A DNA stretch of 64,000 bases from Bacteroidota bacterium (GTDB lineage Bacteria; Bacteroidota; Bacteroidia; 2-12-FULL-35-15), in NCBI GenBank assembly GCA_025963725.1, contig JAOQAE010000002.1, positions 695,221 to 759,220 of the forward strand. Direction: 5' to 3'. The notes beneath the pieces were generated by a model. That model was not told where the DNA came from, did not search any database, and was given only the letters and a program-made list of their open reading frames with translations. Position 1 is the first letter of the stretch. Each line of letters opens with the position of its first letter. Below, piece after piece: positions 43,629 through 51,843 of the stretch. The position numbers and the translations under genes were made by a program.

Positions 43629-43984
43629 ATTTGAAAGATAGTATTAGGTCTAAAATTATTTTATTACCAAGACACTTGACACCTAACGAGAAAGACTTTT
43701 ACACAGGAGAAATGTCGCAGAATCTAAAAGAATTAAAGGAATTAAAAAGGTTTCTTGGTTTTGAAATTGACCACCCTGTGCACTTGAGCAAAGTATTAAA
43801 ACCGAGAGAAAAATGCGTTTTGACCTTTGGTGTTCTGACCCACACAAAATATTTAGATCCGACAACTCCTTTTGGAACTGAACTTCTTACTTCACATGAA
43901 AGCTTATCCACAATATCTTTAAAGCTTAAAATAAACGACACATTAATAATTCCATGCGGACAAATTTCGTATATGAAACAATAA
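43625..43984 (+). CDS. Unknown protein, possibly the rear half of the same gene
   Basis: 119 residues with no signal of its own. It contains RSKIILLPRHLTPNEKDF and CVLTFGVLTHTKYLDP, which look like later strands of the exported fold begun upstream. The ATG overlaps the upstream stop by four bases, which fits either translational coupling or a frameshift. A cytosolic protein with such strands directly behind a lipoprotein would be odd. Confidence 0.5.
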   Translation: MNLKDSIRSKIILLPRHLTPNEKDFYTGEMSQNLKELKELKRFLGFEIDHPVHLSKVLKPREKCVLTFGVLTHTKYLDPTTPFGTELLTSHESLSTISLKLKINDTLIIPCGQISYMKQ

Positions 43985-44138
43985 GCACAATTGCGGCCTT
44001 CTGCAAGTTCTCAAATTCAAATTTGGTTGCTTCGCGAAATTTCTGGCATTTGCGCATTTCCTTTTGTACTTTTAATCAACTTTATCGGTATAGACAGCTT
44101 TGCTTTTCAAATCCGCAACTGATGCCTAGCCGGAAAAC

Positions 44139-44152
44139 GTTAGTGGTAATGC
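44139..44152 (+). repeat. Cassette boundary motif GTTAGTGGTAATGC
   Basis: The right end of the intergenic site spanning about 43985-44152. Its reverse complement recurs at 45378-45391 (13 of 14 bases) and in part at 44525-44534 (10 of 10). Confidence 0.55.
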
Positions 44153-44178
44153 TCAGAACGACATAAACGAATAATCGA

Positions 44179-44481
44179 ATGGCAAACATTATTGAAATTA
44201 AAACTAACAAAAGTGTATTCGACTTTGCCACGATTTTTTTAGACCAGACTGATATAGAAATTATTCGTGAATTTGACAGCGCGAATTATGGAATCGGCTA
44301 CGACCTTATTGTACGACACGCTGCATGCAGACTTTTTGACGGTTTAGACACTCAGGACGAAAACGACCCGACTCTATACCTGGAAATCGATAGAGAGAAT
44401 ATACTGTCTCCAACCGCCTTAAGTGCAGTAGTCGTTTATTTGTCAAGTATACTTAAACGAAAAGACTTTATTATCGCTTAA
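44179..44481 (+). CDS. Small hypothetical protein
   Basis: 100 residues, acidic, no signal peptide. Contains IFLDQTDIEIIREFDSA and a hydrophobic C-terminal helix (SPTALSAVVVYLSSILKR). No family recognised. It lies between the boundary motifs at 44139 and 44525, so it could be a complete one-gene cassette. Confidence 0.6.
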   Translation: MANIIEIKTNKSVFDFATIFLDQTDIEIIREFDSANYGIGYDLIVRHAACRLFDGLDTQDENDPTLYLEIDRENILSPTALSAVVVYLSSILKRKDFIIA

Positions 44482-44524
44482 CTAACTCATGAGACAGTTG
44501 AACAATTCATGAATAAGTAACAAA

Positions 44525-44534
44525 TACCACTAAC
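44525..44534 (+). repeat. Inverted boundary motif TACCACTAAC
   Basis: Exact reverse complement of GTTAGTGGTA at 44139-44148. It closes the unit holding the 44179 gene. No matching right core is seen before the next gene 30 bp on. Confidence 0.5.
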
Positions 44535-44564
44535 ATCACCTTACGTAACCAAAAACACAAATAA

Positions 44565-45374
44565 ATGCCAATATACGACCATCCTTATCACATTAAAATC
44601 GAAGACAATGCAATTCTCTGGAGATACATGTCGTTCGAAAAATATAAATCGTTATTGGCAGACAAAGCATTATTTTTTTGTCGCGCGGACAAATTTGCAG
44701 ATCCCTATGAATGCTCAATTCCCCAAAAGGAATTCGACTACAGGATATCTGAAGCTAAGTTTGCGAAAGAAGAAGCAGGGTTCGGCAGGTTTGACAGTAA
44801 ATTTGATGTCGGCCTGGCAAAGAAAAAGGCAGAAGGTGTTGCTTTTACTCATAAGAAAGTTAGGACTGCGACCACAGTGAATTGTTGGCATATTAACAAT
44901 AATGAATCAGATGCAATGTGGCAATTATACTTAAAGGACAACGAAGGTGTTGCCGTGAAAACAAGCAAGGAAAAATTATTTGTTGCAATTCAAGGAGCAA
45001 AAGAAGACATAAGTGTTTCAAAGGTGAGATATATAAATTATGAATCGGACATTTGGTATAATCCTCAAGACTTCCCAATTGACGGTTATAATTTTCTTAC
45101 TCCTTTAATTCACAAAAGAGTTGAGTTCGCTCACGAAAAAGAACTCAGGTTATATCACCACGACAGCAATCGCGAGAAAGAAGGGTATTGGGAAAGTCAA
45201 TCCAACCAAATTGGTGAATTAATAAATATTGACATAAATACTTTAATCGACAGTGTTGTGTTTCATCCTACTTCGGACAAAACAACTAAAGACAAAATTA
45301 TTGCATTGACAAGGGCTTATGCATATGATTTCAAGTTTGAATTATCACGACTTTCGACAGAGCCATTATACTAA
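44565..45374 (+). CDS. DUF2971 domain protein
   Basis: 269 residues. DUF2971 landmarks are WRYMSFEKYKSLLADKALFF, ADKFADPYECSIP and NCWHINNNESDAMWQLY, with KVRYINY later. The family is widespread in accessory and defence regions; the biochemical role is unknown. AT-rich like its neighbours. TAATAAGCACTACCACTAAC follows its stop. Confidence 0.85.
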   Translation: MPIYDHPYHIKIEDNAILWRYMSFEKYKSLLADKALFFCRADKFADPYECSIPQKEFDYRISEAKFAKEEAGFGRFDSKFDVGLAKKKAEGVAFTHKKVRTATTVNCWHINNNESDAMWQLYLKDNEGVAVKTSKEKLFVAIQGAKEDISVSKVRYINYESDIWYNPQDFPIDGYNFLTPLIHKRVEFAHEKELRLYHHDSNREKEGYWESQSNQIGELINIDINTLIDSVVFHPTSDKTTKDKIIALTRAYAYDFKFELSRLSTEPLY

Positions 45375-45377
45375 TAA

Positions 45378-45475
45378 GCACTACCACTAACAGCGGTCTG
45401 GCGTCATTTGGGCATTTCGCTTCGCAAGACAATTTTAGTTAATTAATTAGGGCTTCACTATAATTAACTCAGCAG
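45378..45475 (+). repeat. attC-like site 3 (end of the islet)
   Basis: Starts GCACTACCACTAACAGCGG, then TCTGGCGTCATTTGGGC and CAAGACAATTTTAGTTAATTAA, which resembles site 1. No clear right core is seen before ATG 45476, so it may be degenerate. Confidence 0.45.
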
Positions 45476-45784
45476 ATGACCGAAAACGAGACACCTAAAG
45501 AAACAAAAATAAAGAACGCACGACTTCTTACGACAATTCTACTTATTATCCCAACCTTGCTTCTGATTCTAATCCCTGTCAACGCTTTCTTTTGGCCGCT
45601 ATTTTGTTTTACATTATTTCCTTTCTCAATAATAATACTGACTGTTCACTATTTTATAGGCCAAAGCCGACGGAAAAACAATCTGAAAATAAATGAGTTC
45701 GATAACGTAAAAATTTATTTGGGATCCGCAGGTTTAATAGCAGGAATAACTTTGTGGGGCATTTTATATGTCGTTACTCACTAA
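45476..45784 (+). CDS. Small membrane protein
   Basis: 102 residues. Two strong hydrophobic segments (LLTTILLIIPTLLLILIPV and LFCFTLFPFSIIILTVHYF) and a third weaker one at the C-terminus (AGLIAGITLWGILYVV), with a basic linker (QSRRKNN). No family recognised. Last AT-rich gene of the islet. Confidence 0.6.
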   Translation: MTENETPKETKIKNARLLTTILLIIPTLLLILIPVNAFFWPLFCFTLFPFSIIILTVHYFIGQSRRKNNLKINEFDNVKIYLGSAGLIAGITLWGILYVVTH

Positions 45785-45906
45785 AGTGCTCTTACCTTTC
45801 ATTATAGCCACTGAGCATTAAACTTTCAATTCGCCGAAATTTTGCGACCTTTGCAATACCGCTGCTCCGCGACTTTGCGTCTTTGCGGTAAAATTGCAAG
45901 AAAACC

Positions 45907-46524
45907 ATGAACCAAACCGCCATACTCCCCACTGCATACCTCGGCCCGATCCAGTATTACCAGAAGCTGCTTACCTACCCGGCATGCATCATCGAGCATC
46001 ACGAGCATTTCATCAAGCAGACCTTCCGCAGCCGCTGCGAGATCTATTCGCCAAACGGCGTGCTTACCCTGAGCATCCCGCTGGAGAAGCGCAACAAGCG
46101 GCAGGCGGTAAAAGATGCACGCATCTCCTACGAATACAACTGGCAGATCCTTCACTGGCGCTCACTCGAATCCAGCTACAGGCGCTCGCCTTTCTTCGAA
46201 TACTATGAAGACGACCTCTGGCCTTTTTTTGAAGATAAAAAATATGATTTCCTGGTCGATTTCAATGAGGCCATCCAGCAGGAAGTACTGGGCCTGCTCA
46301 AGGCTAAGCCAGGCTATACCTTCAGCACGGAATACAAGAGCAATTACGAAAATGCGGATGATTTCCGGCAGCTGATCTCCCCGAAGGAAGCACCTGCTGC
46401 CGATCCGGCCTTCGAAGCCAAACCCTATTCTCAGGTGTTTGAGCCCCGGCATGGCTTTCTGCCCAACCTGAGCATTACCGACCTCCTGTTCAACCAGGGC
46501 TCCCGGGCGGCAGATTACATCTGA
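45907..46524 (+). CDS. WbqC-like family protein
   Basis: 205 residues. The opening ILPTAYLGPIQYYQKLL, then EHHEHFIKQTFRSRCEIYSPNG and LSIPLEKRNKRQ are the WbqC family pattern. WbqC proteins occur in surface polysaccharide and envelope contexts and are a usual neighbour of lepB in Bacteroidota; the reaction is unsettled. The upstream gap (45785-45906) carries the common CTTTGCGTCTTTGCGGTAAA phrase. Confidence 0.88.
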   Translation: MNQTAILPTAYLGPIQYYQKLLTYPACIIEHHEHFIKQTFRSRCEIYSPNGVLTLSIPLEKRNKRQAVKDARISYEYNWQILHWRSLESSYRRSPFFEYYEDDLWPFFEDKKYDFLVDFNEAIQQEVLGLLKAKPGYTFSTEYKSNYENADDFRQLISPKEAPAADPAFEAKPYSQVFEPRHGFLPNLSITDLLFNQGSRAADYI

Positions 46525-46554
46525 TGGAATTGAACCTCATAACCATTTTGTTGT

Positions 46555-46562
46555 TATATTTG
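46555..46562 (+). promoter_or_regulatory. -7 element (TATATTTG) for the carboxylase gene
   Basis: TATATTTG about 57 bp before ATG 46619. Confidence 0.6.
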
Positions 46563-46618
46563 AGCCCGGCAAAGCATGTCGGAATACCATTTTTGACCTA
46601 ACCCTTTTGATGTAAATT

Positions 46619-48247
46619 ATGGATTTAGAATTTAACAAGAACGAAGACAAAATGAACCTGCTGATCTCCGCTATGGAGCAGAAGCTTGCCAAAATATACC
46701 TCGGCGGCGGAAAAAGCAGGATCGATAAGCAGCACGAGCAGGGCAAGCTTACCGCCCGCGAGCGCATCGAATACCTGCTCGACAAAGATTCCAAAACTAT
46801 TGAGATCGGCGCATTTGTAGGCGAGGATATGTACAAGGAGCATGGCGGCTGCCCTGCGGGCGGCGTTGTGGTTGTGATCGGCTATGTAAGCGGAAAGCAA
46901 TGCATCGTTGTGGCAAATGACGCTACCGTAAAAGCAGGCGCATGGTTCCCGATCACCGGGAAAAAGAACCTGCGTGCACAGGAGATCGCGATGGAGAACC
47001 GTTTGCCGATCATTTACCTTGTCGACAGCGCAGGAGTGTACCTTCCTTTGCAGGACGAGATCTTTCCTGACAAAGAGCATTTCGGAAGGATCTTCCGCAA
47101 CAATGCCGTGATGAGCAGCATGGGAATTTTACAGATCGCCGCCGTAATGGGCAGCTGTGTTGCCGGTGGAGCGTACCTCCCGATCATGAGCGACGAGGCC
47201 ATGATCGTTGATAAAACGGGAAGCATCTTCCTTGCAGGATCGTATCTTGTAAAAGCCGCGATCGGCGAGAACATCGACAATGAAACACTCGGGGGCGCAA
47301 CTACTCATTGCGAGATCTCGGGGGTTACCGATTATAAATGCAAAGATGATAAGGACTGCCTTACCCGCATCCGCAACATCATGAGCAAGGTGGGCGATTT
47401 CGACAAGGCCGGGTTCAACCGCGCCGAAGCCAAAGCGCCGAAGAAAGACCCGAAGGAGATCGTTGGGATCATCCCCGATGCACGCGACAAGCAATATGAT
47501 ATGTACGAGGTGATCGACCGCCTGGTGGATGACTCCGATTTTGAGGAATACAAGGAAGGCTACGGACAATCGATCATCTGCGGACTTGCGCGCATCGAAG
47601 GCTGGAGCGTAGGAATTGTTGCCAACCAGCGCAAGGTGGTGAAAAGCAAAAAAGGTGAAATGCAGTTTGGCGGCGTGATCTACAGCGACAGCGCCGATAA
47701 GGCCGCACGCTTCATCATGAACTGTAATCAAAAGAAAATTCCATTAGTGTTCCTGCAGGATGCAACCGGCTTTATGGTAGGCTCCCGCTCCGAACATGGC
47801 GGAATCATTAAGGACGGCGCCAAGCTGGTGAATGCGATGAGCAATTCGGTGGTGCCGAAGTTCACGATCATTATCGGGAACTCTTATGGCGCAGCCAACT
47901 ACGCCATGTGCGGAAAGGCATACGACCCGCGCCTGATCGTGGGATGGCCAACCGCACAGGTTGCCGTAATGGGCGGCGCGCAGGCGGCGAAAGTGCTGGT
48001 GCAGATAGAAGTGGCTTCCCTGAAAGCCAAAGGGGAAGAGATCACGCCGGAGCGCGAATCGGAACTGTTCAATAAGATCAAGGACCGCTACGACGTGCAG
48101 ACAACGCCATATTACGCAGCATCGCGCCTGTGGCTGGATGCGATCATCAACCCGCTGGATACCCGCAAATGGATCTCCATGGGAATTGAAGCCGCTAACC
48201 ATGCGCCTATCACAAGGCCATATAACGTTGGAATTCTTCAGACATAA
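46619..48247 (+). CDS. Acyl-CoA carboxylase, carboxyltransferase (beta) subunit
   Basis: 542 residues, a normal length for PccB/MmdA-type subunits. N-terminal KLTARERIEYLLD, the oxyanion-forming GGGCPAGG-like (HGGCPAGGVV) and SAGVYLP segments, and a second half with NSYGAANYAMCGKAYDPR and GGAQAAKVL. It moves CO2 from carboxybiotin to an acyl-CoA such as propionyl- or methylcrotonyl-CoA. No biotin-carboxylase gene is adjacent, so the alpha subunit is elsewhere and the substrate is not fixed by context. Confidence 0.92.
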   Translation: MDLEFNKNEDKMNLLISAMEQKLAKIYLGGGKSRIDKQHEQGKLTARERIEYLLDKDSKTIEIGAFVGEDMYKEHGGCPAGGVVVVIGYVSGKQCIVVANDATVKAGAWFPITGKKNLRAQEIAMENRLPIIYLVDSAGVYLPLQDEIFPDKEHFGRIFRNNAVMSSMGILQIAAVMGSCVAGGAYLPIMSDEAMIVDKTGSIFLAGSYLVKAAIGENIDNETLGGATTHCEISGVTDYKCKDDKDCLTRIRNIMSKVGDFDKAGFNRAEAKAPKKDPKEIVGIIPDARDKQYDMYEVIDRLVDDSDFEEYKEGYGQSIICGLARIEGWSVGIVANQRKVVKSKKGEMQFGGVIYSDSADKAARFIMNCNQKKIPLVFLQDATGFMVGSRSEHGGIIKDGAKLVNAMSNSVVPKFTIIIGNSYGAANYAMCGKAYDPRLIVGWPTAQVAVMGGAQAAKVLVQIEVASLKAKGEEITPERESELFNKIKDRYDVQTTPYYAASRLWLDAIINPLDTRKWISMGIEAANHAPITRPYNVGILQT

Positions 48248-48252
48248 ATCAT

Positions 48253-48285
48253 ACCCCTGTCAGGGTTTCAAACCCTGACAGGGGT
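48253..48285. repeat. 33-bp perfect palindrome after the carboxylase gene
   Basis: ACCCCTGTCAGGGTTT, one C, then its exact complement. A 16-bp stem with a single-base centre would form a cruciform or a transcript hairpin; as RNA the loop must open some pairs. It lies six bases past the stop and may act as a terminator or repeat element. Confidence 0.8.
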
Positions 48286-48321
48286 CTATAAAAACAAATT
48301 CACTTTTTGATTAAAAAGCCG

Positions 48322-48329
48322 TACTTTTG
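48322..48329 (+). promoter_or_regulatory. -7 element (TACTTTTG) for the DUF6580 gene
   Basis: TACTTTTG 22 bp before ATG 48351; fixes the start at 48351. Confidence 0.6.
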
Positions 48330-48350
48330 TACCACCAATTATTGCACGTT

Positions 48351-48896
48351 ATGACAAACAAATTATTCACACCACGTTTTATATTTATCGCTACAGCCAT
48401 CTTTGTAGCTGCGATCAGCCGCTTATTTCCGCACATTCCGAACTTCACTCCCATTGCTGCAATGGCATTGTTCGGCGCAGTGTACTTTGAGAACAAGGCT
48501 ACAGCGATCTTCGTACCGCTTCTTACCATGATCCTGAGCGATGTGGCGCTGGAGCTTCTCACCGGCTGGGGCTTTCACAACACCATCATTTACGTGTATG
48601 CAAGCTTTGTGCTTACCTCGCTCATCGGCTTATGGGTAAAGCGCAACACCACCATTCAAACCATCGCGATGGGCTCGGTTGCTTCTTCCGTGCTTTTCTT
48701 CATCATCACCAACTTTGGCGTATGGGCTGCCTGCGGATTTACAGGCGGCATCAGCGGACTGAACCTCACGTATGTAATGGGAATTCCTTATTTCGCACCA
48801 ACACTGCTGGGCGACCTTTTCTTCAACGCATTCCTCTTCGGTACCTTCTACATGGTGCAGCGCAGGTATCCTGCCCTGATCAGGATCAAAAAATAA
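48351..48896 (+). CDS. DUF6580 family membrane protein
   Basis: 181 residues from ATG 48351. Five or six membrane helices; RLFPHIPNFTPIAAMALFGA and ILSDVALELLTGW are the recognisable DUF6580 segments, and the protein ends near FGTFYMVQRRYP. The family looks like small ECF-type substrate-binding membrane proteins, possibly for a vitamin or metal, but no function is shown. It stands alone, and a terminator follows. Confidence 0.82.
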   Translation: MTNKLFTPRFIFIATAIFVAAISRLFPHIPNFTPIAAMALFGAVYFENKATAIFVPLLTMILSDVALELLTGWGFHNTIIYVYASFVLTSLIGLWVKRNTTIQTIAMGSVASSVLFFIITNFGVWAACGFTGGISGLNLTYVMGIPYFAPTLLGDLFFNAFLFGTFYMVQRRYPALIRIKK

Positions 48897-48914
48897 TCAA
48901 CCGCTTAAATCAAA

Positions 48915-48945
48915 AAAATCCTTCGTTACTGAAGGATTTTTTGTT
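48915..48945 (+). terminator. Rho-independent terminator
   Basis: AAAATCCTTC / GAAGGATTTT with a 6-base loop, followed by TTGTTTT. Confidence 0.85.
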
Positions 48946-48978
48946 TTCTATAATTTGCTTTTATTAAACATCTCAAAT

Positions 48979-49250
48979 CCTGTACAGGCCGCTCCTACGG
49001 AGCTTGAATGGTATGTTATCTGAACATTCTACAAACAAGGACGCCCCGCTGGGGCTGATATACAACCTGTAGAGCCTATATGCCCTCGAGGAAATTTAAT
49101 ATAAGTAACATACATTCTCAAGCTCCATAGAAGTGTCCTTTTTTGTAACAAGCCGATACAACCTTTTCTCGAGCTCCGGAGGAGCGACCTGTTTATAACA
49201 CAAGCGCACCGTCATTTTTCAAGCTCCGTAGGAGCGGCCTGTTATTACAC
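48979..49250. repeat. REP-like array, GCTCCGTAGGAGCGGCCTGT family
   Basis: The gap 48946-49274 holds no gene. Copies: inverted at 48979-49008 (GGCCGCTCCTACGGAGCTTG); degenerate at about 49112-49146 (AAGCTCCATAGAAGTG); 49167-49200 (GAGCTCCGGAGGAGCGACCT); 49218-49250 (AAGCTCCGTAGGAGCGGCCT). A related GCCCCGCTGGGGC hairpin lies at about 49042. Each core is a short hairpin (GCTCC...GGAGC) followed by CCTGT and an AT tail. Confidence 0.8.
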
Positions 49251-49274
49251 AGCCAAATTGTATTGTTGATTGCA

Positions 49275-50141
49275 TTAAAACCGCATCAGCTGGTTTTGTT
49301 TGAATGTCCACTGCGGCGTTTCAAGATCTCCGTTGAAATTAACGCTGTACCATGGAGAAAGCCCGGCATTCATGTAATTCTTCAGGATGTGGATCTCCTG
49401 CGCAGGCATGTAGCTTTGCTGGATCATAAATAATTTTTCACCCGTAGCCTTGTTCTCGCACACATCCACCACCAGCACCGCATGTCCGGGGAAAGCTCCC
49501 ATAATAAATACATCGCCAATCTGTACATCTTTCACATTCGCTACCGGCTTCATTTCCTTGCTCAATGAAGAAGTGCCTGCATACGTGAATACCGTATTAC
49601 AATAGCTTTTGAAGGTTTTATAATCGCCGCCGGGAGCAGCGCTCTTCACCCAGCTTACTTTATTTCCTTTTATCATCGTGCGGTATCCTTCCGACCATTT
49701 CTTAAATCCCACGGAAGTTCCGTTGGTGAAATTAAAATGAAGGTGCTCATCATCTTTTACCGAATAAAGATATTCCGCTCTCATCCGCATCACAGCATCC
49801 GCGCACTGCTGCAGGTCGGTGCTGCCCACATCAATATCCACCACGGCATAATGCACCTGCTGATCGGCTTTTAATTTCCCGTTGTACAAATGCACCTGCG
49901 GCCGGCCGGGCTTTAAGGGCAAATGCCGCAGCCAGTCGGCGAAAGAGCCTTTGGCCACTTCCACTCTTTTAAATCCGGCAGGTACCGCGATCCTTTCGGC
50001 GATGCACTGCTTCGGATCATAGCTGCTAACAAAATTGTAGGTATTGACGGGAGACTGCGTAATAATTCTCTCTGCGTGCGTATCACTGCAGGAATAATGC
50101 AGGCAGGGAAAAAGAAGAAGGAGGAGAAATACTTTTTTCAT
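49275..50141 (-). CDS. DUF4846 exported lipoprotein-like protein
   Basis: 288 residues from ATG 50139-50141 (KKVFLLLLLFPCLHYSCS), giving a signal with a possible lipobox Cys; upstream extension overlaps the next gene and is rejected. DUF4846 landmarks: WLRHLPLKPGRPQVHLYNG, DIDVGSTDLQQCADAVMRM and RAEYLY. The C-terminal GDVFIMGAFPGHAVLVVDV has the Cys/His-type arrangement of NlpC/P60-like folds. The function is unknown. It is the last gene of a four-gene minus-strand operon (25 bp gap). Confidence 0.85.
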   Translation of the reverse strand: MKKVFLLLLLFPCLHYSCSDTHAERIITQSPVNTYNFVSSYDPKQCIAERIAVPAGFKRVEVAKGSFADWLRHLPLKPGRPQVHLYNGKLKADQQVHYAVVDIDVGSTDLQQCADAVMRMRAEYLYSVKDDEHLHFNFTNGTSVGFKKWSEGYRTMIKGNKVSWVKSAAPGGDYKTFKSYCNTVFTYAGTSSLSKEMKPVANVKDVQIGDVFIMGAFPGHAVLVVDVCENKATGEKLFMIQQSYMPAQEIHILKNYMNAGLSPWYSVNFNGDLETPQWTFKQNQLMRF

Positions 50142-50166
50142 TTTCCGAAAGGGCGGTAAGACTTGA

Positions 50167-50814
50167 TTATTGCTGAGCTTCTTTCCTGTGAAAGAATACC
50201 TGGTAAGTCCTGATGGGCGAATATTTAAGTGAAAGCTGGAATACCCCGAAATTCGGCTCATTCTTCTGAAAGAATGTGGATGCCGAGATGGAGTACCGCG
50301 CGCTCACTGCGATCTCCTTCGAAATATCAAATTCCAATCCGCCAAGGAAGCCGTAGTCCGTCTGCTTCAGCGCATTGATATTGATCGCATTCACACCGCT
50401 GGCCTTTGAAGGATCGATCGTTACCATTTGTGAGTTGGTTGCGATTGAATACTGGACACCGGCATTCACGCGGATGCTGCCCCCGAGCTTCAGCTGGAGG
50501 TACAGCGGAATGTCGACAAAGTAGTAACGGTACTTGATGATCGGCGATTCATTTTTAAAAGCCTTGCCGGTGTATTGCAGCTCGATCCCCGCATTCAGCT
50601 TTTCGTTCAGCATCAGCGCGTAGGCAAGTCCGCCATGGAACAGGATGCCCGGCTTAAAATGAATGGAATCGTTCAGCAGGTTGGAGCTGGTGACACCCGC
50701 CGTAAAGGAAAGGATGGAAGATTCTTTATTCGAATAGGTTTGTGCGGAAAGTGTGGCGCGGCCAGGCAATAAGAGAAAAAGGCCGATCAATGCTGTTTTA
50801 AAAGGAATCTGCAT
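50167..50814 (-). CDS. PorT-family outer-membrane beta-barrel protein
   Basis: 215 residues. The signal peptide ends at RATLSAQ. The mature sequence is a small barrel of the PorT/OMP_b-brl_2 type: KLNAGIELQYTGKAF, YVDIPLYLQLKLG-like strands, and FQLSLKYSPIRTY near the end. It is probably an outer-membrane channel or scaffold. It follows the gene at 50824 by nine bases and precedes the DUF4846 gene. Confidence 0.82.
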   Translation of the reverse strand: MQIPFKTALIGLFLLLPGRATLSAQTYSNKESSILSFTAGVTSSNLLNDSIHFKPGILFHGGLAYALMLNEKLNAGIELQYTGKAFKNESPIIKYRYYFVDIPLYLQLKLGGSIRVNAGVQYSIATNSQMVTIDPSKASGVNAININALKQTDYGFLGGLEFDISKEIAVSARYSISASTFFQKNEPNFGVFQLSLKYSPIRTYQVFFHRKEAQQ

Positions 50815-50823
50815 AATGTTTAA

Positions 50824-51834
50824 TTACTTCAGGGCGATCTTTACGGTGTAGCTTCCGCTGTTGGCGGCATTGTAAACGGTTTCATAAACCGAGATATAAA
50901 GCATGCCGTTGGCTGCGGCAGTACCGCTGAACTTAGCGCCGGCCTTCAGTGCCTGCGCGGAGTTCTCCCCTATCTTGTAAACTACATTTCCATACGTTGG
51001 ATAGGTGGCGCCGCTGCCATAGCTGTCGTACATACCGGCTTCCACCGCTGCCGTTGAGCCTGCAATGCTGCCATCCGGCTTGTAGGCGCTGCCCGAAAGG
51101 CTTGCAAAGGTGATCTCGCCGCTTGCGCTGATGTTCAGCTTCTGTCCGGCCTTTACCATGATGCCCGTTTTCAGCCATCCGCCGTTGGGATTGGCGCTGA
51201 TGTGCTTTGAGCCCATGAGCTTGAACGTAAGCTCGCCGTTACCGCTTCCGCCTGAATACAGCACATCGATGTGCCTGATCTTTTCCTTAGGGATGCTCAG
51301 CGTGCCGTACTCTGTTTTCAGTTCTATCTTTGTAAAATCATACACCCCGCCGATCGTGTATTCATAATCGATGGAGATCACATCCTTTGAGGAGAAGCCG
51401 CTGTCGACGCCGTATTTGGATTCCAGCTCCGACAATGCCGCATCTGCGGTATAATCTGTAAATGTGGAAGGTTCGTAGCCGGCTGAGCTGATGAGGTCGG
51501 AGATGGTGACAATGGCTCTGATGTCCGACTGTACCAGCTCATCATAAGCGCTTTTGCGGAGCTTTTCATCGGAGTTGGAGAGCTGCTTCACGAGGCTGGC
51601 GATCTTTGCAGCGCCCGGCTTATCGGAAGAAAGGCCGAGGTCGAGCGAAGTCACATTCTTTAAAGGGATCTCGAGCTTTCCGTAATCGGTAACGAGCACA
51701 ATGTTGCTGATGCGGGAAGTGCCGCTTACCACATTGCCATCGCGCAGCGTAAGCTTCAATTCAACATCATTGCCCTGTGCAATCCCGCAGAGCGCGGCGA
51801 AGCAAAAAGCGGCCGAAAAAAGAATGTTCTTCAT
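50824..51834 (-). CDS. Exported protein with a C-terminal LecA-like beta-sandwich
   Basis: 336 residues. Signal peptide ending AALCGIAQ. The N-terminal part has two copies of a small motif about YGKLEIPLKNVTSLDLG and YGTLSIPKEKIRHIDVL (SHOCT/LSM-like strands seen in exported regulators). Between them lies a helical stretch. The C-terminal 120 residues (GGWLKTGIMVKAGQKLNISASG and PDGSIAG) match the pattern of PA-IL (LecA)-type galactose-binding sandwiches. It lies nine bases after the giant repeat protein and is in the same operon. Confidence 0.7.
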   Translation of the reverse strand: MKNILFSAAFCFAALCGIAQGNDVELKLTLRDGNVVSGTSRISNIVLVTDYGKLEIPLKNVTSLDLGLSSDKPGAAKIASLVKQLSNSDEKLRKSAYDELVQSDIRAIVTISDLISSAGYEPSTFTDYTADAALSELESKYGVDSGFSSKDVISIDYEYTIGGVYDFTKIELKTEYGTLSIPKEKIRHIDVLYSGGSGNGELTFKLMGSKHISANPNGGWLKTGIMVKAGQKLNISASGEITFASLSGSAYKPDGSIAGSTAAVEAGMYDSYGSGATYPTYGNVVYKIGENSAQALKAGAKFSGTAAANGMLYISVYETVYNAANSGSYTVKIALK

Positions 51835-51843
51835 AACAATGGT

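Larger units (their letters stand above)
41712..45475 (+). mobile_element. AT-rich cassette-like islet between lepB and wbqC (possible integron-cassette array without integrase)
   Basis: Six or seven short genes, all on the plus strand, sit where wbqC normally follows lepB. Boundaries carry paired motifs: GTTATGG (41712-41718) on the left of the first unit and CCATAAC (43125-43131) after it; GTTAGCA (43241); GTTAGTGGTAATGC (44139-44152); then TACCACTAAC twice (44525-44534, 45382-45391), its exact reverse complement. In integrons each cassette starts with the TTRRRY of its own core and ends with a palindromic attC whose first core complements it, which is the pattern seen. The cores here are not consensus attC, and no integrase is present, so another cassette mechanism is possible. 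Confidence 0.5.

Noticed and set aside
43954-44166. Plus-strand 70-codon frame
   Set aside because: It runs through the intergenic boundary site and shows no coding features.
48979-49250. Possible CRISPR array
   Set aside because: Copies are diverged, occur in both orientations and are irregularly spaced; no cas genes are present.
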